The notes under the pieces are model-generated. The model was not told the DNA's origin. It worked only from the letters and a program-made list of their open reading frames with translations, and did not search any database. 64,000 nt of DNA from Apodemus sylvaticus (taxonomy: Eukaryota; Chordata; Mammalia; Rodentia; Muridae), in contig NC_067473.1 of NCBI RefSeq assembly GCF_947179515.1, forward strand, positions 78,542,936 through 78,606,935. Reading direction: 5' to 3'. Below are positions 44,580-56,379 of the stretch, piece by piece; the first letter of the stretch is position 1; every line of letters starts with the position of its first letter. A program made the position numbers and the translations under genes.

Positions 44580-45065
44580 GTCAGTTATTCCTCCCTATCC
44601 TTCCTCTTCTTCCCTGCCTCCTCACTCTTCCTGTTCCATATGTCCTTTCCTCTCTAGACCACTCCATTCTCTCTCCCCTCCCCTAAGAGCTATCCCAACA
44701 GTTCCTTACTCCTTTCCTGACTTCTGTGGGTTTTCTAAATGAAACACACATATCTAAAGACTCAAAGCTAGCATCCATAAATGAGGGAAGTATGTGACAT
44801 TTCTCTTTCTGTGTCTGAGTCTTCTAGCTCAGAATGGTAGTTTTCAGGTACCCCTGTTTACATGAAAATTTCATAATTTCATTTTTCTTAATAGCTGAAT
44901 AGTATATCATTATGTAAATAGGCAACATTTTAATTATCCACTCATTCTTGGGTAGACATCTTGGTTATTTGCATTCTCTGGCTATTGTAAATAAAGCAGC
45001 AATAAATATGAACAGGCAAATATGTTTGTGATAGATTCCATTATATGATAGGACCAATCTGCTAC
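44580..45065 (-). mobile_element. Old L1 fragment with ORF2 end
   Basis: On the minus strand the region translates in pieces as L1 ORF2 carboxyl end and early 3' sequence, for example ...KTQTQKEKCHILPSFMDASF, with stops and frameshifts. Further right, 'ctctggctattgtaaataaa' and 'tagctgaatagtatatcatt' are antisense ORF2. Older than the copy at 13372. Confidence 0.8.
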
Positions 45066-45165
45066 TTTAGGTGAGAAGATCGAGTTTTTAATTCCTCAAG
45101 TCATCTTACAGAGAATCTAGATTTAGTTATGAGCAGCTCTCAACTGACTATAGTTTCATGCGCAA

Positions 45166-45270
45166 GAAACCTGACAACCTCTCCTGAATCCTTGGGTCCC
45201 TGGGTTCATATGCACCATCCATCATCCACCACAACACACATGTAGTCGAACATAAAATAAATCTTTTAAA
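45166..45270 (+). mobile_element. Possible truncated B3 3' part
   Basis: 'cttgggtccctgggttcata' followed by 'acacacatgtagtcgaacat' and 'aaaataaatcttttaaaaa' resembles a B3 end with its A/T tail. Weak. Confidence 0.35.
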
Positions 45271-45354
45271 AATGGAGAATAATGCAGATAAACCAAGAAG
45301 GAATTGGCTTTGATTAGTGTCCTCAGAGAAATAGTATGGAGGGCGCAGTGGATG

Positions 45355-45458
45355 GTGTGAACGGACATGAACACACTGTGTGCCTGGGTGAGCGCCTTCA
45401 CCTTTTGTGTGAACTGACACAAAGACACTGCGTGCTTGGGCAAGTGCCTCCACCGTTT
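45355..45458. repeat. Diverged tandem duplication, 52-bp unit x2
   Basis: 45355-45406 and 45407-45458 align without gaps with 11 mismatches of 52 (about 79% identity). It is much older than the duplications at 5670 and 16859. Confidence 0.9.
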
Positions 45459-45520
45459 GAAAACCATCTCCTCATTTGTAAAAGAAGGATAAGAACTGTA
45501 CCAGGTTTGATTTTAGAATT
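45459..45520 (+). mobile_element. MIR-like scrap
   Basis: 'aaccatctcctcatttgtaa' then 'aagaaggataagaactgtac' fits MIR (cagtttcctcatctgtaaaatggggataataatagtac). It adjoins and may partly overlap the 52-bp tandem pair. Confidence 0.45.
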
Positions 45521-45721
45521 CAGGAAGATGGTACAGGCTACCTCGGCACATGAGTAGAATTTACTAAGAGCTGGTTATTTAGCTTTTGTTTTTATTATAA
45601 CTATCATTTAAACTTGAAAACAATCTTTCCTACTTCAAAAGTTTCACCCTTTACATAATGTCACTGAAACCTATGGTTAGAAAGGCCCAGGGATAACTGT
45701 ATGTCATGAACACTCTACAAG

Positions 45722-45800
45722 GGCCGGGAGTGGTGAGCTGCAGGGGTAGAGCACCTCACCCAGTACGCTCAGGCTTGATCCCTAACATTGTCAAAAATAG
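45722..45800 (+). mobile_element. ID-like SINE
   Basis: 'gggagtggtgagctgcaggg', 'gtagagcacctcacccagta' and 'caggcttgatccctaacatt' follow the ID order (ctcagtggtagagcacttgcc, gggtttgatccctagcac). An A-rich tail follows. Confidence 0.65.
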
Positions 45801-45879
45801 TATATTTTATAATAATTAATGGGGAAAAGTTCCAATTGACCCAACTACCAAATTAAAAACAAAATAAAGCAAGTCCTCA

Positions 45880-46790
45880 AACAAAGCTTACAGGGAGAAT
45901 GATTCTATTATGGAAAAAAAATTCACTGGACAAGAAGTGAAGAGACTGGATCTGGCTAAAAACAGTATTGACGAAGCCTGCTACCCATCTCATCCCAGCT
46001 TGATATTGGGACCAGCTGGAGCAGGGTTGACAGACATAATGGATTACTTTGCAGTGCATATAAATTGGCATTACTGGGCCAGAGTTTCTATTGCCTTTTA
46101 TCTGCTTCTAAGAACAGATCCAGGATGTTGGAGAGAATTGCAGGAAAAGGGTCCTGTTCTTAATGCATTTATTTGGTTACAGAAACACCAGACCATTTAG
46201 TAACTGCTATGAAGAAAGCTCTGACTATTTCTGATTGGCAGAGACTGGCTCTGTTGGCCTCGTTCATGGGAAATGCCCTGGGCCCTAACCCTGTGGCTGC
46301 TCAGGGCACCACCTCCATTCTTAAGAAGTCAAAGCAATGGAAACCACTGAAGTGACTGACAGCTGCTCAATCCTGAGCTACCAGGCCAGTCAGGAGTGTA
46401 ACTGAGAATCTGGGAAAGGCACACATGCCCTGGGGGATTTGCATGATCGAGGCCACCTCTTCTGTCTTAGTCTTCACTTAGGAAGTAACAAAAGTCATAC
46501 TTCAGAATCTTCTCTGCTCCAATGCTCTGAGATCATCTTTGCAAAATGCATTGAAAATTGGAGGATGGTTTTGTTTCTTCCCTCTGACTTTGAAATAACC
46601 GTGACAGTGTCTGGCCTCACGGGTGTCTGTGACTCCCTGAGCCCCAGCAGTCACCCACCATTCTTTCTCTTCCTAAGTAAGCACAAGCTGTCTCTCTTGA
46701 GGGGCAGCTTGGTTCTGGCCCAATGCTACCCCTATTCTGCAAAATTTGGATTTACTTGGAATAATAAAGGGACTTTCATACACGTCTGTA
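45880..46790 (+). pseudogene. Probable processed pseudogene, parent unidentified
   Basis: An ATG frame starts at 45910 (MEKKFTGQEVKRLDLAKNSI...) and runs to a stop at 46198-46200. A second frame, overlapping from about 46173 to a TGA ending 46355, continues in a protein-like way (...TPDHLVTAMKKALTISDWQ..LALLASFMGNALGPNPVAAQ), as if one protein were split by a frameshift near 46170-46195. About 400 bp of UTR-like sequence follows, with AATAAA at 46763-46768. Codon use looks coding-like in both pieces. No intron signal is evident. No poly-A tail or duplication is visible, so the insertion would be old. I do not recognise the protein. Alternative: terminal exon of an unknown transcript. Confidence 0.55.
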
Positions 46791-46926
46791 GTTTTGCTCT
46801 TAGAATTTTTCATTTACTATCTGGAGTGGAAAGCTTCTCATCTCTCCTTTCTTTGACTCATGGGCCCTGGATATGATCGCTGTTGTCGCAGACTCTGAAA
46901 TGGTTTCCACACTTAAAACTATGTCT

Positions 46927-47194
46927 CTGGGGCTGGAGAAGTGGCCCCGGAGAAGTAAGAGCTCTTGCTATAAAAGCACCAGGACCTAGTTCAAATCTCC
47001 AACACCTACATAAAAAGTTCATCTGTAACCCCAGCACAGTGGGGACAGAAATAGGAGGATACCTGGGGCTGGCTGGCCACTAGATTAAGCCCAGGGTCAG
47101 TGGGAGACCCTGTGTCAAGAGAATATGATGGGTAACAACAGAGCAGAATTTAACATCCTTCTCTGTCCTCCATATATACATATACCACACACAT
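46927..47194 (+). mobile_element. RSINE1 (B4-family SINE)
   Basis: 'ggggctggagaagtggcccc', 'caggacctagttcaaatctc', 'tgtaaccccagcacagtggg', 'acagaaataggaggatacct', 'ggctggctggccactagatt', 'agggtcagtgggagaccctg' occur in RSINE1 order, followed by a CATA-rich tail. Confidence 0.85.
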
Positions 47195-47232
47195 GCATAC
47201 ATACATACATACATACATACATACATACATAC
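47195..47232. repeat. (ATAC)n microsatellite
   Basis: About nine ATAC units in the tail of the preceding RSINE1. Confidence 0.95.
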
Positions 47233-48179
47233 AATAAAAATTAAAAGGTCTCAGAACAGAGAACAACCTAGACAGGGTCTTCTCCCAGTCTCTTTCTTAG
47301 AAAACAGCTCGTGGGACCAGTGTGTAGACTACGTTCCCCCAGGCACCCTGGGAACTCTCACAATGAGAAATGTCATAGGTATAACCACATCGTGTACATT
47401 AGAGAGGTTTACAGCTTTCTTTTCAATCCCACTCCCTAAACGGTAGAAACTGAGTGGTCTCTGTCTCGTGCCCATGGGTAATTCTAATTTTATCACATTT
47501 GCCTGGTCTCAGGAGGGGTGGGAATGAATAAAGCAGAACCCTGTTGACATGAAGTTTATCTCTTGCTAATAAAAACCATGTATCTCTGTGGAGGTGCCGG
47601 GGCTGTGTTTTAACTCCCTCTGAATGACAACTGGAAGGCAGAAAGGGGGTCAAAGTCTTGGGACCTCTCTTGGGTGGAATTTGGTTTAAAACATTGTATT
47701 TTTATTGCTTGTCAATCAAAAAAACTTCACATTTTCTACATAAGAGGAGTTTCCTTCTTGGTGCTTTCAGACATGGGGGAAGGGGTACAGTGGTAAATGG
47801 AAAGGGAGAATGGGCCCCTTCCTAGCTTTCTCCTCAGGAGACCACAGGCACGAGACCTCACAGTTATCCATTCCTCCATCTTTCTAATTTGGTGATGCAG
47901 ACAGGGCATCCTTGGCCTATTACAGTGACCACCATCACACTTCCTGAGGGGACCAGTCTCAGTCAGGGCTCCCAAGACTCTCTTCTGGCTCTCTTGCTGC
48001 CCCCCTTCCTCCCTACCCTCTGCCCTCCTCTTACTGGAAGAGTCTTCAGCCTGACTCAGTCCTGAGCCCTGCCCGTCTACGTGTTTTAGACTGTCCATCA
48101 GAACTGATTCCCAGTGGAGAGCTTCAGGCCTGGCTGCTGGCTGAGCTTAGATGTTTCTGCCGTCTGCCTTCCTGATTTC
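47233..48179. other. Unique sequence, nothing recognised
   Basis: A minus-strand 120-codon frame (47736-48098) has no family signature. No repeat recognised. Confidence 0.45.
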
Positions 48180-48470
48180 TCCATTTGCATGTTGAATAGG
48201 CATCTCAAATTTAATATGTCCGCAGCAGAACTCCTGACCCTCCAGAGTCATCTGTGATGACACCTTTTTCATCAGAGTCATTATTTACACACTAGATGAA
48301 GTCACAGCACAGAGTCACCCTTGATTTCTCTCTTTCCTCGCACGCTCTCTTGTCCCTGCTCAATCTGGCTCCGCCCTCACCTACCCACCCAGTATTAGCT
48401 CCTATTGTTTCTCATTCAGACCATTACAAAAACCTCTCAACAGCTCCCCACCCTTAAACTTTTTCTCTGT
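48180..48470. mobile_element. Ancient mammalian interspersed repeat, L2-like
   Basis: 'gttgaataggcatctcaaat', 'ttaatatgtccgcagcagaa', 'ctcctgaccctccagagtca', 'gtcacccttgatttctctct' and 'cagaccattacaaaaacctc' match a widely dispersed mammalian repeat (atctcaaacttaacatgtcc..gaactcctgat..cttgactcctctctt). I believe it is L2-related; name not certain. Confidence 0.6.
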
Positions 48471-48514
48471 GACACAATAGTTTATGAAATTTCCTTAAAA
48501 CAACAAAATCAGGA

Positions 48515-48690
48515 GGGTGGAGAGAAAGAGGGGCTTGCAATTAAGAGCGCATGCTGGCCTTCTGGAGGACCTGGGTTTGGTGCCCATCACCCATATGGCA
48601 GCTAACAACCATCTTTAACTTCAGCTCCAGGAGATCCAATACCTCTGGCCTCTGTCACCATCTACATCTACCTTCCATCAACACACCTTC
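48515..48690 (+). mobile_element. B3-type SINE
   Basis: 'gaaagaggggcttgcaatta', 'agagcgcatgctggccttct', 'ggaggacctgggtttggtgc', 'catatggcagctaacaacca', 'cagctccaggagatccaata' and 'tctggcctctgtcaccatc' in order. The tail passes into the CA tract. Confidence 0.82.
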
Positions 48691-48800
48691 ACAACACACA
48701 CACACACACACACACACATATGCACATCGCACATGTGCGCACACATATACACACTCATATACACACATACACAAACATATACACACATACACAAACACAA
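48691..48800. repeat. (CA)n/(CATA)n microsatellite
   Basis: Pure CA at about 48694-48717, then a CA/TA/GC mixture to 48800. Confidence 0.95.
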
Positions 48801-49594
48801 AACAAAGCAGGCAATCAGAAAAAAAACCACAGGCATGCTCACACCAGCCTTCCTGCCCTGCTGCCTCAAATCCCGTCGTGTGGACTTCAGCTTGGGTTTT
48901 GGTGAGTTCATAACATGTACAGTGGGGCAAAATCACCTTTACCAACTCAAACCTTTTCTGAGGTGACTTGAAATCAGCTAAGAACAGGAAGGTGTCAGGT
49001 GAGTGTAATGAAATGGGAGACTGAGACAGAAACAGAAGAATCTGGATTTTGCTGAGGTTTGCCAAGCCGAGAGCTATCGGGTAACACCACATGCCTCTGT
49101 TAATGTAACAGAAACTGGAGAATTAACATGTAGCAGCCCAGAGTGAATTCAGGGGCCTGTTAGCCTCAAAGCTAACTGACCTGCAGCTCTTGTCACTCCA
49201 GAGCAGCTGTGACTCAGGGACATTGTGCAGCTTGGGATAGGTTCCCGTATGCTGTGTACACCGTGACAACTGGCATTTGAAAAGGGCTCTGGTTTGCCAT
49301 TGGAAGTTAAGCCCAAGGATACCCTCCCCAACCTCCACCAAATGGCAAGAACGGCTTGCAGGAAATCAGTATTTATTTATGAGAGTACACAGATCTTTAA
49401 CGTGCCCCTTAAACTCAGTCCTTAAGGATGGCCCTCATCTCTTTGCTCTCCAAAGCTCTGGCCCTGGCCCTCTGTCAGAATGTTTGTCTGAGTAAAGGGA
49501 TGTCAATGGTTTCAGCACCGGTCAGAGGTGAAAGGGGCTCAGTAGCCCCTGCCATAGATGTCACAAGTAACAAACAAAAAGTGTAAGTGACTGA
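48801..49594. other. Unique sequence, nothing recognised
   Basis: Overlapping short frames without signature. Confidence 0.45.
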
Positions 49595-49699
49595 TGTGTA
49601 TGATGACATATGCCAGTCACTCCAACACTTGGGAGACCGAGGCAGGAGGATCTTGAATTGGAGGCCATCCTGAAGACATAGTAAGGCCACATCTCACAG
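49595..49699 (+). mobile_element. Diverged B1-type SINE (PB1D-like)
   Basis: 'tgatgacatatgccagtcac', 'tccaacacttgggagaccga', 'ggcaggaggatcttgaattg', 'gaggccatcctgaagacata', 'gtaaggccacatctcaca'. Old copy without a young-type tail. Confidence 0.72.
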
Positions 49700-50815
49700 G
49701 CAAATACATTTAAGTGAAAGCAAGAAATGTGTCAGAGGTCTCTGCTCTTGTCAGAATGGTTATCTTTCATGTGTTCTGTCCTTTATGTCCCCAGAACACT
49801 ATGGCCAACCACGGGTGTCTCCGCATACTTTCCTCATTCCGACCATACCCATGCATAAGCCAGTCTGATATCCAGTCGCTCAGTTTCCTAGGCATGCAGT
49901 AATGACTAAAGTTTTCGATGTGACTGCTCCCCAGGCGTGTATAGTGATATCCATTTTAATAGCTGTTTCCGTGGTCCTATAACAAGATCAGGATGACGAA
50001 GAGTTGATCAAAACAGAAACTTTCCAAGGTGGATCATTGTAATGCAGACACTTCTGCCTCGCTTCTCAGGAGATGGAGCCCTTGATGACTCACAGGTTGT
50101 GGTCCCATTCCCCTTCATCGTCACTCTTGACTTTTGGATAGACAGACATTTTCTCCTCTTAAGTGCTGTGACACCTGACAAGGCTAGACATGAAAGGCTT
50201 CTAAATCATGCTTGTAATAGCCTTTAGGGAAAGTAGTGGATAAAAAAAACAAAGATGAGGACTCTCTGTAGGACAGCGTAGCATTCGTTAGGACCCAGAC
50301 CCACAGCTATCCTTGGGGCTCAACTAAAGTTCAAGAAAATAACCATCTTAAGTCCCAGGTATCATGAAAGAATCCTCACCCCACTCCACCCCACCCCACT
50401 CTGTGCCCCCGCCTCACTGTGACTGTCACATTAGGAGACGAGAAACATTTCAAAATAAACATGGGGAGGCATTGAGAGTAAACAGACTGGGAATGGCTTG
50501 CAAAACTAACCATAGGTCAGGAAATGCTAATCTTATCAGGGGTCCTGGAGACCGCAACTCCACAAACCATGTAGATGGCTGTCATGTGGCTGTGAACATG
50601 CATGTTTTCTTTCCTCTCACAGTAGGCATCCTGTTTTGGGAGCAACATGATACTCAGTCCTTAGAGGTTTGGTTATCTACAGACAGATCGCTCACTATAT
50701 TCTCTTTTACCTTAAAACATAGAAAATAGAGAGCAACTCTAGCTTCTTTAGAGCAAAACCTCAGAGAAAATGCACATATAATGCTTATTTTCTTTTGATC
50801 ATTTTATTTATTTAC
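49700..50815. other. Unique sequence
   Basis: A small C-rich run 'ccccactccaccccacccca' lies at about 50378-50398. A 121-codon plus-strand frame (50364-50729) has no signature. Confidence 0.45.
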
Positions 50816-50819
50816 TTAC

Positions 50820-51092
50820 TCCCCCCGCCCTTGGTATTGGGAATGGAGCCCAAGACTTGAGAATGCTGGGAAAGTACTCTACAACTGACCTATACCTTTA
50901 GCCAGTATTTGTTTTATTTTGAAACAAGTTTTGGGTCTGTTGTTTTTGTTGTTGTAACAAAAACAACATTTTGACACAAGGTCTTTCTGTGTTGGCTGCT
51001 CAGGCTAGTCATGGACCCTGTAGCTTGAGCAATCCTGCCTCGGTCTCCTGTGTGTCCAAGACTACAGCCATAGGGCGCCATACCTGGCTCCG
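50820..51092 (-). mobile_element. B4-type SINE (antisense ID + B1)
   Basis: Left part: antisense ID ('ccttggtattgggaatggag', 'cccaagacttgagaatgctg', 'ggaaagtactctacaactga'). Right part: antisense B1 ('acacaaggtctttctgtgtt', 'ggctgctcaggctagtcatg', 'cctcggtctcctgtgtgtcc'). Between them is a (GTTTTT)-rich linker. The reversed B1+ID order fits a minus-strand B4. Confidence 0.72.
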
Positions 51093-52123
51093 GCACCTAG
51101 GTAGGCTTTCTTTGCTCATGGGATGATCATACTGAGATAGCCATCTAGAATTTAGTCTTCCTCAGACTGTAAGAATCACTGAGATTATTTTTTTAAGAGG
51201 ACATGAAGTTGGGAGGGGGACTGGGCTAGAAGCAGATAGTCAGGGATGGCTGTGGTCAATATACTTTGTACAAATACATGGAACTTTCAAAGAATAAAAA
51301 TATCTATTTTTTTAAAGCAAACGTCAGAGAGCAGGTACTGGGAGAGATGCAGTTGCTACTCAGGTTCCAGTTTCCTGCCTATTTCTGTGGTTGTGAGAAG
51401 AATGCTCAAAGTCGTGAGGAATGAATTTGAGCATCCTCCACGCTGGGAACTTTTATTTGGAACCCTCTTGGATATCAACATTACTATGTCTTCCTCTCAC
51501 AGGATGAAGCTAAATCATTTATTCATCACACTGTACTATGCATTTGGAAAGATCTGAAATACACCAATGCACCGGAAAGAGTCACTGCAATGATTTGCTC
51601 AGAGCTCAGAGGCAAACTTCACTGTAAGGCGGGATTAACTGCACCTTTCCTTCTAGGATTCTGGTGTAAATACAGAAACCACAGTCATGCATGGGCCTGA
51701 GAAGGACAGCAGAATGTGGAAGTGGGTTTGGAAACCAAAATATTATGTCAGCAGTTTCTCTTTCATTTTATTGTCCCTTATCAAAACCAACATTTTAACT
51801 CTGGGGCCCGGTTAATCAAAACACAGATAATTCCATTTGGAAGGCCTAAGGGTTGAGGTTTTAAAAAGGGGAAAGGAATCTTCCCATTCCTGCAGGCAGA
51901 AGTGATAGAGGGAGAAGCCTTCCTGCAGAGCCTTCTTAGTAAATCTGTGCCTGCCAGGACACTGTGGTGTTCATAGTAAAGGGAGGTCAGTTATCATCAA
52001 ACACAGAGCCCTACAGCTGGAATCCTAGTGAAGTGGAACCACAAACACACTTCCGTAGTGTAGCCTTCCTCAGCATTTCTAATATTCTCAAAAGCGCTTC
52101 AAAATCATTGCTACCTTTGTAGC
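51093..52123. other. Unique sequence
   Basis: Includes a repeat-free AT-rich part at 51770-51860 ('cttatcaaaaccaacatttt', 'cggttaatcaaaacacagat') of enhancer-like composition. A 103-codon frame at 51246-51557 lacks a signature. Confidence 0.4.
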
Positions 52124-52146
52124 TGTGTGTGTGTGTGTGTGTGTGT
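52124..52146. repeat. (GT)n microsatellite
   Basis: About eleven GT units. Confidence 0.95.
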
Positions 52147-55100
52147 ACAGTTTTAACAATAAAAACAGGCAGGGTTTTTGTTCAGACATGTCATTACTGC
52201 ATATGGGTAGATGTACATAGGTTGCATTCCAGTGCTGTGCTAGTTTGTACACAGGATTTGAACGTATTTGGGTTCAGGCATTCACAGGCATCCCGGAGCC
52301 AATTCCCTACTGGTATCAATGGATGACAATAATGTGCAGTGGCAAGGAATTTGGAGGCAGTGGGACAAGACAATCCCTAAGAAGATAACTGAGTCTTTAG
52401 AATTCACAACGTGCAAAGGAATACTAATTTTTTAACTGATTTTTGGAAGTCCCTAACTGGCTGATTTGCCTCACAAAAGTCCTCCACAAAAGATGGTAAA
52501 GTTCTGGCAGCCACATGTTTGCCTTGGAGACAGTGGAGTGGGAGCAGGAGAGCTGAGGTATGGAGTCTGCAGTGCTGGATCAGTGTGGCTCTGATGAGAC
52601 CCAGAGAGGTGAGAGCGAGGCAGCCAAGCCCATGTGAGTAGTGTGAGCTTCTCAAGACCAGGGAAACCATCTTTCTCATTTTAATAACCAAATCCTCTTC
52701 CTCTCTCCCTCTATGCTAAGCCCCATCTCTCTGAAAAGTTCTCTGATCCCAACCAGGACATTTGGAAGATTCCTATCTTCATACACTCTCTGCCATCCTT
52801 GTCAGGTCAAGAGCAGTGGCTGCTTCTGCACTCAGAAATCCATGTTATGAATTATGCCTGTGTTTTTAAGGGGACTAGAGCCTGGGTATAAAATGGTAGG
52901 GGAAAAGGGTTGTGGCCGTGTCCCTCCATTCAGATTTCAGCTCATGGTGATTAACGATTATATTTTAGATGTGTCTAATGGCACAAAACAAAGAAATTTT
53001 ACTGTTTCTACAATTTTTTACAGAGAGAATAGAGAAGACCATGATTATGTCCCACACAAATAATGCAGTGGGGAAAATGAATGGGAGTCTAAAAATGTGG
53101 TATTGCAAAAGGGGAGCTGCTGATAGAAAATAACTTGCCTGAGGAAAACCACACAGTCTGTGGCAGCCATTGCTCCCTCCCCTCAGCTGAGCATCATCAT
53201 GACCTGTTCACTTTGTTGAGAATATCAGTGATCAGGTACACCTGGACAGTTGCCTTCATCAGCAACGGCCTGGATTCATAGGAACTAGCAGGAACCTATG
53301 GCTTGGGATTTATCCTGCTCCTCTCAGGTGGGCTTACCTACTGTAATAATTAGCTCATATGTTTTGGCCTTACCAGTCATTGCACTGGATCTGAGGGGGA
53401 AGTGGACAGCTGGTAGACCTTATCATTGACATAGCCAACCAAGCCCCAAAGGCTTCTTTTTCTCATTTTATCACCTGCCCTGGAATTAATTGCTCTGAGT
53501 CAACTCTGGTCCACTACTGGGCCATGTTCCCGGCTCCTCCCCTGAGTACCCCTCCCCTGGGTAGTAGAGACTTTGGTTAGAAGTGATGCTACCATTAATT
53601 TTGGCATGAATGGGTCCTGATGCCTCAGAAGCCATAGGAGGAACATCAGAAGCCCCTCCTCCTCTTCTCACCTCCATCTTTCAGTTCCCTGAAGGTGTTA
53701 TGTGGCAACCAAGTGGCAGATACCGTCTAGTTTCAGGTTTTTACCTGTTGCTTATCTTGCCATATCTACCTGTTGATTCGGGAAAGAGACCAAGAGGAAG
53801 CTGAAGGTCTCTGAGGAGAAAGAACAAAGCAAGAAGGAGGAAGGCCAGTCTCTAAGCTCCATCCCAGGCCTTCCAGTTCCTGAAGAATTTACAGAAAAGG
53901 TGTCATGAGAGAGCAAGGGGGATCAGGACTTTCCAGGGAGGAGAAGGCCCCAGGACAGCTGGCCGGCCTGCACAGTGACTAGCTGGGATTCAGTCAGGTT
54001 TCTCCAGGACTTACTCCTCATGGACCAGATTCCTGTTCCGGTCTGGGTTGCAAAGAGAGAGAAGTGTGAGAAAGCAGAAGAGGCAAATGGCTTTTAAGAA
54101 GGAAAAGATGGCCATATGCCTTTCAGACTGTATCAGTTTCAAGTGATATGGTAGTGTCTATATCTGAAGACTGAAGTAAAAATTTAGGGAAATATGTTGT
54201 CAAATTCAGGGTGCAATTCCGTGACTAATCAAAGGGCTCTCATAACTCCCCAGGATCTACCTACCTGTAAAGTTCCCTGTCATTGGACGTCCATGACCCT
54301 TCATTCAACACTGCTTCTTCAGGACATTATACATAGTGTTTGACACAAGAATGTCCAGCCAGTGAGTTGCTCGAGGGTACTTGGTGCCAAGCAATAGAAG
54401 CTGCAATGGGTACCAGATAGGAATAATCAAGAACAAATCATTCAAAGCCTTGCTTTCCCTGGGTGAGCCTGAGGCCTGGCACTAACAGGCCCAATGATCT
54501 AAGCCTGCTGGTCCTGCTTGCACGTGGTTTAGGATACGTGCCGCAGACACCCCTAAGCCTCTGTCCACTGTGAAAACACAGGACACCCAAGTTGAAAGGA
54601 ATCCTGAGGGACACCATGTGGGCGTGCAGCGGTCTGTGACCGGAAGGTTCGCTGGAAGCAATTTGCAAAGGGGTCCTTGGAAAACCACCTGGATGGCTAT
54701 TGTAAATGAAAAAAGGAAGAGATGCCACATTTGGGGGAATAATTTTTAATACTAGGTTTATGGCTGATTACATGTGATAGTCATTACAGCTTATTTAACT
54801 CTGAAATTATCTGGCCTCTCAAACTCCCCAGAGACCGGAGGAATCATGGGTTAAATTTTAAAAACAATGTCTGGGAGAAGATGATATGCTTTTCCTTGAG
54901 GAGAATAGATGAAGCTTAAGAGGAAAAAAAAAACCCAGCTCTTTCTAGGAAGGAGCCCTATTTCTTACATTGTCTATGTCTTTCATAATGTGATGGAGCT
55001 CAGAAATTCACCAAAGAAGTCTCCTCTTCTTTGCTGTTGTGCCTTTTTTAAAAGCAGGGTGTTTTGGAAAGAATCCAAAGGGGCTCAAATCTCAGAGGTT

Positions 55101-56379
55101 TCCACTCCTTTGGAGCTGAACATATCATCGGGAGCTGGGACTCTGAGTGAGTTACAGGGAACAGCTGCGTGGTACCCATCACCCTTTCCCCAAGGATGAC
55201 AGCTCTGCAGAGGAAGATGTTGACAGTAGCCGTGGGTGAGCTGGCCGATGTGCGGGCCTAGCCTGGCCAGGGCTACTTCAGTGAAGGCTTCCACCAGGAA
55301 TACAGTGCAGTACCAGTTCCCACTTAAAAGCATTTTCTCCACAGGAGCAGCCTGAATACGGAGGAACTAGGGCAGGGCAGGGGGCAATGTGGGTGGAAAA
55401 GGAGGTCTGAAGGGGAATTCACTGGGGAGCTTAGGATAGTTTCTCCTGATAGCTTAATACAGGAGTGTTTCTTTTCCAGGGGGAAACACAGAGCAGTCAT
55501 TGCTTGGTTTAAAAGCAGCCAACGGGGAGACAATGCTTCAACCATCACTTACAAATAAGAATGAACGGTCAGACCTCTTAGAACTTTTCACTTGGTCTCA
55601 ACACCATCCAGCACTCCAAGAAGCCTTGTTCTTTTATTTGTTTGTTTCATTTCCTTGAAGAAGCTTTACTGGGACATTCAGGTCCCAGCAGAGCGGAGTC
55701 CTGACACGTTATCCTTGTTCAGGTACAGTTGACACTTCTGGGTCCTTGGATTATTATGAGTTCTGGAAATACTGAGACCCCTGTCTAGGTGGCTCTGTGA
55801 TCTGAGGTTCACTTTCCCATTCTGGACCCCCTGGGGACAGCCTTCTCCTCCTGGCAAGAGCAGTGATGCCTGCAAGCCTCAGCAGAGGCCTTGGTCAGAC
55901 TTTGGCCAAATCCATCTTTGAAAGTCTCCAGAGAAATCTCCATGAGACGATCTGTGTGAAACCTGGGTGCACAGCCCAGGATCCCTTTGCCTACTTTATT
56001 CAAGCACAGGAAAGGCCTGTTGCCCAGAAGTTTAATCTAGTCCTTATGATGTGGGACAAAAGAATCCTAGACAAAGCATATTGAGTTTACAGGAAGAAGT
56101 CAATTTGGAAACCCCCACTCCATAGCCATTTTGATAAGCTTAAAATGGTAACACCAAAAAAATTGAAGTCTGGAAACTAAGACAAGGAAGAATATTGGGG
56201 GCTAGAGGGTAAAATGGAGAAAATGCAAGTCTTCTAAAAAGGTGAAAATCATTTATACAAAATTTTGCTGAGCTGACTTGGAATTATAGCTTGTAAGAGC
56301 TGTTGAAATTTTTGTTTTATTTATTCCCTGCAATAGAAGAAAAATCAATGGCTTCTTGGCCACTGGGACATAAGTGAGT
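52147..56379. other. Long repeat-free segment (about 4.2 kb)
   Basis: I recognise no SINE, LINE, LTR or long microsatellite in this stretch, which is unusual for mouse. A motif-rich part lies at 52935-53000 ('ggtgattaacgattatattt', 'ggcacaaaacaaag'). Frames of 60-96 codons on both strands show no signature. Old, unrecognised repeats may be present. Confidence 0.45.

Noticed and set aside
47736..48098. 120-codon minus-strand frame
   Set aside because: Mixed composition without motif or splice context; length is within chance expectation for GC-rich non-coding DNA.
48551..49092. Frames of 60-145 codons rich in HTHTYT or VCVCVY
   Set aside because: Products of the CA/CATA tract.
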